From assembly GCA_913063325.1 (NCBI GenBank), contig CAJXYE010000043.1, positions 1 to 40,174 of the forward strand: DNA of 40,174 nt, in the 5' to 3' direction. The notes below the pieces were generated by a model. That model ran no database searches. It saw nothing but the letters and a program-made list of their open reading frames with translations, and had not been told where the DNA came from. Each line of letters opens with the position of its first letter. Within the stretch, counting starts at the first letter, position 1. The translations under genes and the position numbers were made by a program. The stretch comes from an uncultured Colwellia sp. Its GTDB lineage: Bacteria; Pseudomonadota; Gammaproteobacteria; Enterobacterales; Alteromonadaceae. This document shows positions 18,801 to 26,652 of this stretch, in pieces.

Positions 18801-21800
18801 AAGAAGACTACTACTAATACCCAAAGTAAAAGGCAAATCCGTAGTGATGTTAAACATCAAGCAAGTAAAGAAATTTTTCAAGAATCGGCCACTCATCAAG
18901 CGTTTTTGACCACTCGTCAGGTGGCAGGTCAGCAAATTTCTAAGCTTATTGAAATGCAAGCTAATGCTAGTGCAGGCTTACCAGCTTATACCGCTCAAAC
19001 ACAAGTGGTAAATGCTAGTCATGCAACACATTCACCTAAGCTTTCGATTGTTAGCTCAAATGCACAAACGGATGATTTAGTTGAGGCAAATAAATACTGG
19101 GCTGAACAGTCAGGCTTTCAAATCAAAGGCCCTGCAGGATACAACTATCCGCCACTGCAGTTAAAAGAGCAATTTAGCCAACCTGAAAACATAATTTGGG
19201 ATACCGCTGATTTAGTTGAATTTGCTGAAGGTGATATTGCTAAAGTCTTTGGTGATGAATATAAGATTATCGATAGTTACTCACGCCGAGTACGTTTACC
19301 GACCACAGATTATTTATTGGTTTCACGTGTTACTGAGCTTGAAGCAACGGTAAACGAATATAAAAAATCATACATGTGCACCGAATATGATATTCCCGTT
19401 GATGCACCATTTTTAATTGATGGTCAAATACCATGGTCAGTCTCTGTTGAATCTGGGCAGTGTGATTTATTGTTAATTTCTTATATCGGTATAGATTTTC
19501 AAGCGAAAGGTGACCGTGTTTATCGTTTACTTGATTGTCAGTTAACTTTCCTTGAAGAAATGGCCTTTGGCGGCGAAACGCTTCGTTATGAAATTCACAT
19601 TGATTCATACGCCCGTAATGGCGAGCAATTATTATTTTTCTTCCACTACGACTGTTATGTAGGTGATAAAAAAGTACTAATCATGCGTAATGGTTGTGCG
19701 GGCTTCTTTACCGACGACGAATTAAAAGACGGTAAAGGCGTTATTCATAACGACAAAGATAAAGCTGAGTTTGCTAATGCAGTTAAAACTTCATTTACAC
19801 CATTCCTAACTCGTCCTCGTGATCAATACGATTACAATGACATGATGAAGTTAGTCAATGGCGATGTAGCGGGTTGTTTTGGCAGTGATTATGATCAAAA
19901 AGGTCGTAACCCGTCATTAAAATTCTCCTCAGAAAAATTCTTAATGATTGAACGCATCATTAATGTTGATGCTAACGGCGGTCATTGGGGCTTAGGGTTA
20001 TTAGAAGGTCAAAAAGACTTAGATCCAGAGCATTGGTACTTCCCTTGTCACTTTAAAGGTGACCAAGTAATGGCTGGCTCATTAATGAGTGAAGGTTGTG
20101 GCCAAATGGCAATGTTCTTTATGTTGTCATTAGGCATGCACGCTAATATGAACAATGCACGTTTCCAACCTATGCCAGGTCAGTCGCAAACGGTTCGTTG
20201 TCGTGGTCAAGTTCAGCCACAACATAATACTCTGACTTATCGCATGGAAGTTACTGAAATGGGCATGCAGCCATACCCATACTTAAAAGCCAATATTGAT
20301 ATTCTTTTAGATGGCAAAGTGGTGGTTGATTTTAAAAACTTGGCAATGATGATCACCGAGCAAGATGACAACTCTCAATATCCGGTGACCTTGCCTGACA
20401 ATGTAGCTTTAGTGAGTGAAGTTGCCGCGACAGTAACAAGCACAGCAGCAAGCAGTGACGTTACGGGTAAAGTAAGCGGCGAGCTAGACGAGCGTGGTAT
20501 TAACCCGTTTAAACATATTGAACGCCCGTTAATGAAAGTGATGTCTGACTTTAACGCTCCAAAAGAAAAGGGTGTTACCCCGATTCAACATTTTGAAGCG
20601 CCTATGCTAGCCGGACAAAACCGTGTGCCAAACCAAGCACCATTTACTCCGTGGCATATGTTTGAATTTGCTACCGGTAATATCTCAAAATGTTTTGGTC
20701 CTGACTTTGACGTATATAAAGGTCGTATTCCTCCGCGTACGCCATGTGGTGACTTACAAGTAGTTACCCAAGTGGTTGAAGTTCAAGGCACACGTTTAGA
20801 TTTGAAAAAACCATCAAGCTGTATTGCTGAATATCAGGTACCAGAAGATGCTTGGTACTTTACTAAAAACAGCGTTGATAACTGGATGCCATATTCGTTA
20901 ATCATGGAGATTGCTTTACAACCGAACGGCTTTATCTCTGGTTATATGGGCACTACCTTAGTTTACCCAGAAAAAGATTTATTTTTCCGTAACCTAGATG
21001 GCAGTGGTGACTTGCTCAAACAAGTTGATTTACGCGGTAAAACTATCGTCAATAAATCCGTATTGGTAAGCACTACCATGGCTGGCGGTATGATAATTCA
21101 AAGTTTCACTTTTGAGTTATATGTTAAAGATGAAAGCCAAGCAGCACAAGCGCTGGAAAGTCATGACCTGTTCTATAAAGGTACGGCAGTATTTGGTTAC
21201 TTTGGCGAAGACGCATTAACAAACCAGCTTGGCATAGACAACGGAAGAGTCACTTTTCCGTGGTTTGTTGATAACAATACGCCTAAGTCAGCCATTGAAC
21301 TGGTTGATTTAAGAGATACTTCATTGGCCTTATATCAAGCACCAGCAAATAAACCGCATTATAAACTTGCCGGCGGTCAAATGAACTTTATCGATACCGT
21401 TTCTATTGTTGAAGGTGGTGGTAAAGCGGGCATTGCTTATGTACATGGTGAACGTACCATTGATGCTACTGATTGGTTCTTCCGTTATCACTTCCATCAA
21501 GATCCGGTAATGCCAGGCTCATTAGGTGTTGAAGCCATTATTGAATTAATGCAAACCTACGCCTTGAAAAATGACTTAGGTAAAGCTTTTACTAACCCTA
21601 GGTTTATTGCACCAGCAACCTTAGTTAAATGGAAATATCGTGGCCAAATTACGCCATTAAATAAACAAATGTCACTTGATGTGCATATCACCGATATTAT
21701 TCGTAAAGATGGTGAAGTACGTTTAGTCGGTGATGCTAATTTATCGAAAGATGGCCTACGTATTTATGAAGTGAAAGATATAGTGCTGAGTATTGTAGAG

Positions 21801-21806
21801 GTTTAA
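15813..21806 (+). CDS. pfaC: PUFA synthase subunit PfaC (KS-CLF-DH-DH)
   Basis: A 1997-residue subunit. The first ketosynthase domain (about 1-465) has DAACASSC with active Cys205 and later HATGTPKGD and SVKSNLGH. The second KS-like domain (about 480-900) has SAEENSV at 677-683 where the active-site Cys should be, so it is a chain-length factor. A linker rich in Gln/Thr/Ala (about 950-1080) leads to two FabA-like double hot-dog dehydratases: the first with HFKGDQVMAGSLMSEG (His1413), the second with HFHQDPVMPGSLGVE (His1893). These dehydratases introduce and isomerise the double bonds retained in the product. The ribosome binding site GAGGAAAG precedes the ATG. The gene is separated from pfaB by hairpin repeats and from pfaD by a longer repeat region containing a nuclease gene. 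Confidence 0.96.
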   Translation: MENIAVVGIANLFPGSSAPEEFWQQLLKKQDCRSKATKEQMGVDPAKYTGKKGDTDKFYCVHGGYIRDFDFDSTAFVQNNNGLTADYLNQLDELNQWALYVTQQALTDAGYWGSDKLEHCGVILGNLSFPTKSSNHLFMPLYHQVVNDALKASVDKNFQLSHFSDTDISDKNVHADNALVAGYPAALLAKAAGLGGTHFALDAACASSCYSVKLACDYLHTGKADMMLAGAVSGADPMFVNMGFSIFQAYPANNIHAPFDKNSQGLFAGEGAGMMVLKRHSDAVRDGDKIHAIIKGGALSNDGKGEFVLSPNTKGQVLVYERAYDNAGVDPRDVDYIECHATGTPKGDNVELGSMDTFFSRFPREKGNKPLLGSVKSNLGHLLTAAGMPGMTKAIWALNEAKIPATINLNEPLTSKKGYLGGAQMPTDTIDWPSSQSSNGTIKARTAGVSVFGFGGSNAHLVLQQPTQILAPITSSPKAREPLAIIGMDAHFGVAKDLASFNALIQRNGNTFRELPTKRWKGMENNTAVMNALSLAKAPVGGYVEDFDIDFLRFKVPPNEQDCLIPQQLMMMKVADNAAKDAGLKEGSNVAVLVAMGIELELHQYRGRVNLSTQIEESLLQQGVSLSDEQRETLTNIAKDGVAHAAQLNQYTSFIGNIMASRISALWDFTGPAITLSAEENSVYRCVELAENLFQTSDIDAVIIASVDLAGSIENITLRQHYGPVNNGKVAIDQQNSSNVLNQEQWSVGEGAAAFVVKPRSTVNEQSIYATIDAVSFANGCDESAITKAATNALAIAGLSAAEINSVEAHASGFIAENAAEKQALPKLYSGKAISSVKSNVGHTFNASGVASIVKSALILDINTSAHTASHIAINGLGKDESCAHLILSSSKQVHQAAPEPTGKQRPKLIKNITLGGKAIFDDIIENAQTSDMADIKQAFAKQPLANVKKAVNVKNLQPKLLTTLAAQTEQVNTAQQANQSIQAKTRSTVVTGVQVKKTTTNTQSKRQIRSDVKHQASKEIFQESATHQAFLTTRQVAGQQISKLIEMQANASAGLPAYTAQTQVVNASHATHSPKLSIVSSNAQTDDLVEANKYWAEQSGFQIKGPAGYNYPPLQLKEQFSQPENIIWDTADLVEFAEGDIAKVFGDEYKIIDSYSRRVRLPTTDYLLVSRVTELEATVNEYKKSYMCTEYDIPVDAPFLIDGQIPWSVSVESGQCDLLLISYIGIDFQAKGDRVYRLLDCQLTFLEEMAFGGETLRYEIHIDSYARNGEQLLFFFHYDCYVGDKKVLIMRNGCAGFFTDDELKDGKGVIHNDKDKAEFANAVKTSFTPFLTRPRDQYDYNDMMKLVNGDVAGCFGSDYDQKGRNPSLKFSSEKFLMIERIINVDANGGHWGLGLLEGQKDLDPEHWYFPCHFKGDQVMAGSLMSEGCGQMAMFFMLSLGMHANMNNARFQPMPGQSQTVRCRGQVQPQHNTLTYRMEVTEMGMQPYPYLKANIDILLDGKVVVDFKNLAMMITEQDDNSQYPVTLPDNVALVSEVAATVTSTAASSDVTGKVSGELDERGINPFKHIERPLMKVMSDFNAPKEKGVTPIQHFEAPMLAGQNRVPNQAPFTPWHMFEFATGNISKCFGPDFDVYKGRIPPRTPCGDLQVVTQVVEVQGTRLDLKKPSSCIAEYQVPEDAWYFTKNSVDNWMPYSLIMEIALQPNGFISGYMGTTLVYPEKDLFFRNLDGSGDLLKQVDLRGKTIVNKSVLVSTTMAGGMIIQSFTFELYVKDESQAAQALESHDLFYKGTAVFGYFGEDALTNQLGIDNGRVTFPWFVDNNTPKSAIELVDLRDTSLALYQAPANKPHYKLAGGQMNFIDTVSIVEGGGKAGIAYVHGERTIDATDWFFRYHFHQDPVMPGSLGVEAIIELMQTYALKNDLGKAFTNPRFIAPATLVKWKYRGQITPLNKQMSLDVHITDIIRKDGEVRLVGDANLSKDGLRIYEVKDIVLSIVEV

Positions 21807-21829
21807 GTCAAAGCTCAATAGCGAGAAAA

Positions 21830-21940
21830 TGGATACTCGATCAGACAATTCGAGTATGACGAAAATAGGATGGGAGTTTTAGTAATAGTAGGTCCTAGCC
21901 TCACAACCGTCATCCTCGAGTTCACTTAATCGAGGATCCA
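21830..21940. repeat. inverted hairpin pair after pfaC (unit B1-B2)
   Basis: Hairpin B1 (21830-21861) pairs ATACTCGA with TCGAGTAT. B2 (21908-21940) pairs ATCCTCGA with TCGAGGAT. B2 is the inverted counterpart of B1: one begins TGGAT and ends TGACG, the other begins CGTCA and ends ATCCA. The 111-bp unit therefore has hairpin-forming terminal inverted repeats, like a REP pair or a miniature element. Confidence 0.85.
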
Positions 21941-21984
21941 GTGCTCTTGATGCATTGTAATAAATAAAGTGTGGAAAAGTGAAA

Positions 21985-22145
21985 TGGATACAGGACAATG
22001 TGCTCCATGCATTGTCTAATAAGTGACATCCATGCAACGTTCGATCAGACACTTCGAGTATGACGTAAATATGTAGAGAATTTACTTAATAGTGAGGCAC
22101 AAGCCTCGCAGTCGTCATCCTCGAGTTCACTTAATCGAGGATCCA
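21985..22145. repeat. inverted hairpin pair with nested hairpins (unit B3-B4)
   Basis: The left arm (21985-22065) begins TGGATAC and ends TTCGAGTATGACG like B1, but about 50 bp lie between them, including a hairpin GACAATG/CATTGTC. The right arm B4 (22113-22145) is nearly identical to B2 (CGTCATCCTCGAG...CTCGAT-type stem, ending GGATCCA). The same composite left arm recurs on the other side of the nuclease gene, so the gene sits between direct copies of this unit. Confidence 0.85.
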
Positions 22146-22185
22146 TTGTAAGTAATATTTAAAAACCATTATCAAGGAAGATAAT

Positions 22186-22473
22186 TTGAAACAACCAAGT
22201 GTGTATATATTAGCAAGCAAAAAGAATGGCACGTTATATATCGGAGTAACGAGTGATCTAATAAAACGTATTTGGCAGCATAAGAATAAAGTTGTCAGTG
22301 GTTTTACAGATGATTATCAAGTTAATACATTAGTATACTTCGAACAGTTTGATGATATGTATGCAGCTTTAACTCGTGAGAAACAATTGAAAACTTGGGG
22401 TAGGGCTTGGAAAATTAGCTTAATAGAAAAAGCCAATCCTAGCTGGAAAGACCTATACGATGACATTACATAG
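22186..22473 (+). CDS. small GIY-YIG nuclease-domain protein
   Basis: A 95-residue protein consisting of little more than one GIY-YIG domain. It has the two short strands VYILA and LYIGVT, the conserved Arg in LIKRIWQHK, a Glu in VYFEQF, and the family tail EKQLKTWGRAWKISLIEKANP. It matches the small stand-alone predicted endonucleases (COG2827/UvrC N-terminal-domain-like). The start is TTG at 22186, chosen because AAGGAAG precedes it by 7 bp and the product then begins KQPSVYILAS as is usual in the family. It is unrelated to fatty-acid synthesis, splits pfaC from pfaD, and is flanked on both sides by near-identical paired hairpin repeats. I infer it is either part of, or acts on, those repeats. 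Confidence 0.85.
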   Translation: MKQPSVYILASKKNGTLYIGVTSDLIKRIWQHKNKVVSGFTDDYQVNTLVYFEQFDDMYAALTREKQLKTWGRAWKISLIEKANPSWKDLYDDIT

Positions 22474-22481
22474 TTAGAAAA

Positions 22482-22661
22482 TGGATACAGGACAATATGC
22501 TCCATGCATTGTCTTATAAGTGGCATCCGTGCCACGTTCGATTAGACATTTCGAGTATGACGATATATGAGTGGTGAACAGTGATAGGCAACAGTCTCTT
22601 GCCAAGTTTAATCAACTTACCTCACAACCGTCATCCTCGAGTTCACTTAATCGAGGATCCA
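22482..22661. repeat. inverted hairpin pair with nested hairpins (unit C1-C2)
   Basis: The left arm C1 (22482-22562) is a close copy of B3, with nested GACAATA...CATTGTC and a perfect GTGGCA/TGCCAC stem where B3 has mismatched bases. The right arm C2 (22629-22661) has the same stem and loop as B2 and B4. With unit B3-B4 it brackets the GIY-YIG gene in the same orientation. Confidence 0.85.
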
Positions 22662-22713
22662 GTACTATGAACTAATGTGAGAATAATATTTAATAAAAGA
22701 ATTAGGATAAAAC

Positions 22714-24312
22714 ATGTCAAACCTAGAATTTAATAATAACAATGCCATTAATTGGGCATGGAAAGTTAACGCGAATGACGTTAGCAGTAACAATACGCAG
22801 ATTAAGTCGGCGTTAATGGATTTAACCAAGCCAGTGTATGTTGCAAACACACCTAACGGCTTAGGTGTGGTAAACACTACCGCAGCTCAAGGTGAAGCTG
22901 ATGTATTAGCTTTTGCACAAAAGTTAAACCCTGAAGATTTAGGTGATGACGCCTATAAAAAGCAACATGGTGTTAAATACGCTTATCATGGCGGCGCTAT
23001 GGCTAATGGCATTGCTTCAGTTGAGCTAGTAGTAGCCTTAGGTAAGGCTGGATTTTTATGTTCATTTGGCGCTGCGGGTTTAGTACCCGATGCAGTGGAA
23101 GATGCAATTAAACGTATTCAAGCTGAACTACCTAACGGACCTTACGCGGTGAACTTGATTCACGCACCTGCGGAAGAAGCCCTAGAGCGTGGCGCTGTTG
23201 AACGATTTTTAAAGCTTGGCGTTAAAACCGTTGAAGCTTCAGCATATTTAGGTTTAACCGAGCATATTGTTTGGTATCGTTTAGCTGGTTTGTCTAAAAA
23301 TTCTGACGGCAGTGTTCATATTGGCAATAAGGTGATTGCTAAAGTTTCACGTACCGAAGTAGGGCGCCGTTTTATGGAGCCGGCACCACAAAAGCTAATT
23401 GATAAGTTATTAGCCCAAGGTAAAGTTACTCAAGAGCAAGCAGAGCTTTCTAAGCTTGTGCCTATGGCAGATGATATTACTGCAGAGGCAGATTCAGGCG
23501 GTCATACCGATAATCGACCTTTTTTAACTTTACTACCTACTATCATCGCTCTTCGTGATGAAGTGCAAGCACAATACAACTTCTCTCCGGCATTACGTGT
23601 TGGTGCAGGTGGTGGTATCGGAACGCCTGAAGCTGCATTAGCAGCCTTTAACATGGGCGCAGCTTACATAGTGCTTGGCTCAGTAAACCAAGCTTGTGTT
23701 GAAGCTGGCGCATCAGAATATACCCGTAAGTTATTAGCTGACGTTGAAATGGCCGATGTAACAATGGCTCCTGCGGCAGATATGTTTGAAATGGGCGTAA
23801 AGTTGCAAGTAGTTAAACGTGGTTCAATGTTCGCCATGCGTGCTAAAAAGCTTTATGAGTTATATATTAACTATGACTCAATTGAAGATATTCCAGCAGA
23901 TGAACGACTTAAGATTGAAAAACAAATATTTAGATCTAACCTTGATGATGTATGGGCAGGTACAGAAGCCTTTTTTACCGAGCGAGATCCTGATATGTTA
24001 GCTAGAGCGCAATCTAGCCCTAAGCGTAAAATGGCGTTAATTTTCCGTTGGTATTTAGGCTTAAGCTCTCGTTGGTCAAACACCGGTGAAAAAGGCCGGG
24101 AAATGGATTATCAAATTTGGGCGGGTCCAAGTTTAGGTGCATTTAATAGCTGGGTAAAAGGTACGTATTTAGAAGATTATACGCGTCGTTATGCGGTCGA
24201 TGTAGCGCTACATATGTTAAAAGGTGCTGCTTACTTACAACGAGTAAATCAATTGAAATTACAAGGTGTTACTCTAACGACAGCTTTGGCAAGTTATCAT
24301 AGTGAAGACTAA
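22714..24312 (+). CDS. pfaD: PfaD, FMN-dependent enoyl reductase of PUFA synthase
   Basis: A 532-residue TIM-barrel oxidoreductase related to nitronate monooxygenases/FabK. It would reduce the enoyl-ACP intermediates made by PfaC. Visible signatures include HGGAMANGIASVELV near the N-terminus, FGAAGLVPDAVEDAI, a GGHTDNRP segment, and the flavin phosphate-binding glycine loop GAGGGIGTPEAA followed by GAAYIVLGSVNQ. Length is as expected for PfaD. The ribosome binding site AGGA lies 8 bp before the ATG. It is in the pfa orientation but is separated from pfaC by 907 bp of repeats plus the GIY-YIG gene, so it may rely on readthrough or on its own promoter. Confidence 0.95.
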   Translation: MSNLEFNNNNAINWAWKVNANDVSSNNTQIKSALMDLTKPVYVANTPNGLGVVNTTAAQGEADVLAFAQKLNPEDLGDDAYKKQHGVKYAYHGGAMANGIASVELVVALGKAGFLCSFGAAGLVPDAVEDAIKRIQAELPNGPYAVNLIHAPAEEALERGAVERFLKLGVKTVEASAYLGLTEHIVWYRLAGLSKNSDGSVHIGNKVIAKVSRTEVGRRFMEPAPQKLIDKLLAQGKVTQEQAELSKLVPMADDITAEADSGGHTDNRPFLTLLPTIIALRDEVQAQYNFSPALRVGAGGGIGTPEAALAAFNMGAAYIVLGSVNQACVEAGASEYTRKLLADVEMADVTMAPAADMFEMGVKLQVVKRGSMFAMRAKKLYELYINYDSIEDIPADERLKIEKQIFRSNLDDVWAGTEAFFTERDPDMLARAQSSPKRKMALIFRWYLGLSSRWSNTGEKGREMDYQIWAGPSLGAFNSWVKGTYLEDYTRRYAVDVALHMLKGAAYLQRVNQLKLQGVTLTTALASYHSED

Positions 24313-24352
24313 CTTTAGCCGACTTAATCGTTAAAACTGACAAGGAAACTAT

Positions 24353-24661
24353 ATGCCAACATGTACCGAATTTGCAGTGTTTGAGGTTAAACAAACTAAC
24401 TTAGCGCGTGTTCTTGCGTTAAGTGAGTCACTATTTCTTGAAATTAATGCTGATAATAAAAATATTATTGCGCATGAGATACTAGTAAAAACCGATAATG
24501 CTGAAGAGGTATGTTGGCATCTTACTTGGGCCAATATTGAAGCCGTAGAAGCAAGCTCATACAAATGGTCAACTTACCCAAGTGCAGCAGAAATAGAAAG
24601 TTTAGTGGGTAAAAAACTCTATTATGGACACTTTGTTTCTGTGGTAGCTAAGCAAGATTAA
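24353..24661 (+). CDS. hypothetical protein directly downstream of pfaD
   Basis: A 102-residue protein, 40 bp after pfaD and preceded by AAGGAAAC 6 bp before the ATG, so probably co-transcribed. The sequence is soluble and acidic (MPTCTEFAVFEVK..., HEILVKTDNAEEVCWHLTWANIEAVEAS, ending VSVVAKQD). It might adopt a small ferredoxin-like alpha/beta fold, as in the antibiotic-biosynthesis-monooxygenase/Dabb group, but no decisive motif is present. No signal peptide or membrane segment. A function linked to PUFA synthesis is possible from position only. Confidence 0.75.
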   Translation: MPTCTEFAVFEVKQTNLARVLALSESLFLEINADNKNIIAHEILVKTDNAEEVCWHLTWANIEAVEASSYKWSTYPSAAEIESLVGKKLYYGHFVSVVAKQD

Positions 24662-24738
24662 TTGAAGGTTTAAGGATGGCTCGTTAACGGTACAATGTTT
24701 TACAGCCTTCCATTACAACTTATCTTTTTATAGCCGTT

Positions 24739-25089
24739 TTAGGTAACTAACTTGGCATAACTAGTACGGTCAATATCGACTACTTCTACCGAAATAGAGC
24801 AGGCCTTCAATACTAGTCTTTCTAAGCTCGACAGTACCAATTTTGATAAAACAAGCTTTTGCTCTGTATTGCGTCCAGACAATATTTTTAACGTCACGTG
24901 AATAAAAGCTACTTGAGCAACATCGCTTTGAAAAGCGCCTGTTTGGTATTGAGTAAACGGTATTGCGCGTACTTTAATATCACTACCGTCCTTTTCAAAT
25001 AACGAAGACGCTAAGCTCGCGTTAAAAACTAAAGGCATTAATGCCTTGCTGTCTAAAGATGATGAATGCTCAATTATGCAATGAGGCAT
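24739..25089 (-). CDS. 5-carboxymethyl-2-hydroxymuconate isomerase family protein
   Basis: A 116-residue protein of the tautomerase superfamily. After removal of Met it would have the N-terminal catalytic Pro (PHCIIEHSSSL). Further family features are SLFEKDGSDIKVRAIPFTQYQTG and FIHVTLKILSGRNTEQKLVLSKLVLSSL, which match CHMI (HpaF-like) proteins. Such enzymes isomerise a carboxymethyl-hydroxymuconate in homoprotocatechuate breakdown, but no other gene of that pathway is nearby, so the true substrate is unknown. The gene faces pfaD and its follower, marking the end of the PUFA locus. No attC-like palindrome adjoins it, so I do not count it as a cassette. Confidence 0.8.
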   Translation of the reverse strand: MPHCIIEHSSSLDSKALMPLVFNASLASSLFEKDGSDIKVRAIPFTQYQTGAFQSDVAQVAFIHVTLKILSGRNTEQKLVLSKLVLSSLERLVLKACSISVEVVDIDRTSYAKLVT

Positions 25090-25171
25090 GTTTTCTCCGA
25101 TATTTCATTAAGTAAATTGTTAGAACATTCAAAAGAACGGCCCCATAAAATCTGCTAATAAATCAAAGGTT

Positions 25172-25735
25172 CTATAGGTAACTCACACTGTACTTAACTT
25201 GAATGAAATCATTAGGAAAGGCAATAGACTTTGCATTTTCGAGTTTCACTTTATGGTTTATTTTTCCAAATAAAGGGATGCCGTCACCAAGTAGTAGAGG
25301 GGCTCTGGTAATCGTCACTTCATTGATCAACTGTAAGTTAATAAATGAGGTGATTGTAGCGCCGCCATCAATGTAAGCATGTTTTAAGCCTTGCTCGGAC
25401 AGCTTGTTCACTAGGGCGTTAATATCACCTGAGTACATTTCAACTTTACCCCTTAAGTTTTCCGGCGGCTTGGTGAGTGAATTACTCAATGCATAGATCT
25501 TAATGTCACGGTAAGGCCATTGCTCAGCAGGTATATTAAAACTAGAAATCACCTCCATACACTTACGACCCATAATCATACAATCTACCGAGTTGATAAA
25601 CTCAGTAAAACCCATGTCTGGATTCTTGCTCATGTCAGCGTCAGCTTTACCTGCGGTATGTAACCAATCAATGCCACCATCAGGCGTGGCAATATAACCA
25701 TCAGCGCTTGTTGCTATATATACGGAACATTTCAT
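25172..25735 (-). CDS. RibD C-terminal/dihydrofolate reductase-like protein
   Basis: A 187-residue protein with the dihydrofolate reductase/RibD-C fold pattern: MKCSVYIATSADGYIATPDGGIDWL at the N-terminus, CMIMGRKCMEVI in the middle, then IYALSNSLTKPP, LKHAYIDGGATITSFI (substrate-binding glycine-rich loop) and ITRAPLLLGDGIPLFG. Members are NADPH-dependent reductases of pteridine-like or unknown substrates, distinct from the essential folA. The start at 25735 is chosen because the family begins exactly here; 38 further upstream codons overlap the neighbouring gene and do not look conserved. It is a common passenger type in integron cassettes, and it is followed upstream by other minus-strand cassette-like genes. 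Confidence 0.85.
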   Translation of the reverse strand: MKCSVYIATSADGYIATPDGGIDWLHTAGKADADMSKNPDMGFTEFINSVDCMIMGRKCMEVISSFNIPAEQWPYRDIKIYALSNSLTKPPENLRGKVEMYSGDINALVNKLSEQGLKHAYIDGGATITSFINLQLINEVTITRAPLLLGDGIPLFGKINHKVKLENAKSIAFPNDFIQVKYSVSYL

Positions 25736-25796
25736 TAGTATGCCTTTATTTCGTTTGTTCGCAGAGTGGTTTATATTCCAGCTGAATCCAGCATCT

Positions 25797-26615
25797 TTAT
25801 GTTGCTTGGGTATAAACGCCATTTTTATGCCATACAGCAATTCGAGCAAGGTGTATCAGCATACACTGTGAAGCAATATAGAGTGACCAATTGATATATT
25901 TTGCAATAGGGTAGTATCCTTCGCCGTTATATCCGTAGATCCAAAACTGGCCAATTACACCATCGGCGATTGTGGCTAAAACAAGCCCACTTGCGACAAA
26001 CCACAGGGCGAGTCTTGCCGTTGATTTACGCAGCGCTATAAACAACATTAGGCCACTAGCACCAACGAGTGTGATGAGAATAGCATAGGAACCAGTAATC
26101 ATCGAAACGTGCAGACCAGTATTGGGCAAGTGCATAGATATAAATGATGCACCACCGACTAAAGATGCGATAGTAAGTACTATCAATAGTGTTTTAAGTT
26201 TAAGTCCATTTGAAAGAGCAATACTGCAGGCAGCAACTAGAAATAAAGCATATCCGGGGCCAAAGAAAAATACAGAGTCGGCAAGGTAGTCATGCTTTAT
26301 AAGGCCGCCATATCGATAATAGGTCAGGGGTAAATTAAAATTCACCACATCCCCACATATACATAAAGCTAAAGAGGCAAGGGTAGCCCAAGCTAAAAAC
26401 CGGTGTGATGTCTCTGTCGAGTGACGATATACCCAATTTTTTATCGCATAACCGTTAGCCAGTAGTCCAACAAGAACCGCGCCTTCCACTGATAAGATAA
26501 CTAATCGTTCTTCTCCTGTCACAGACCAAAGTCCCCACAGGCCGCCAATAGATTCTATTGTCGCAACAAGAAATAATAGCAGTGAAATAACGAAGTATCT
26601 GTCTATAAACATCAT
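25797..26615 (-). CDS. multi-pass integral membrane protein, unknown function
   Basis: A 272-residue hydrophobic protein with about seven or eight predicted membrane helices, for example FVISLLLFLVATIESIGGLWGLW, LVILSVEGAVLVGLLANGYA, FLAWATLASLALCICGDVV and LWFVASGLVLATIADGVIG. No conserved catalytic or transport motif is recognised. It contains acidic or aromatic residues within helices (FWIYGYNGEGYYP in a loop). It lies 62 bp upstream of the reductase gene and 38 bp from the GNAT gene, all on the minus strand. A degenerate GGGCTTTAG near its start (26620s) may be the remains of an attC end. Confidence 0.7.
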   Translation of the reverse strand: MMFIDRYFVISLLLFLVATIESIGGLWGLWSVTGEERLVILSVEGAVLVGLLANGYAIKNWVYRHSTETSHRFLAWATLASLALCICGDVVNFNLPLTYYRYGGLIKHDYLADSVFFFGPGYALFLVAACSIALSNGLKLKTLLIVLTIASLVGGASFISMHLPNTGLHVSMITGSYAILITLVGASGLMLFIALRKSTARLALWFVASGLVLATIADGVIGQFWIYGYNGEGYYPIAKYINWSLYIASQCMLIHLARIAVWHKNGVYTQAT

Positions 26616-26652
26616 CTAAAGCCCGAGTTAACTATTTTTATTAAAATTAGCA

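Noticed and set aside
25090..25171. Possible attC between the RibD-like gene and the CHMI-like gene (TTCTAACAATTT)
   Set aside because: Only one end resembles an attC; no matching opposite end or inner paired arms were found.
25736..25796. Possible attC between the membrane protein and the RibD-like gene (AACATAAAG...GGCATACTA)
   Set aside because: Too short and too degenerate to list; may be a decayed site.
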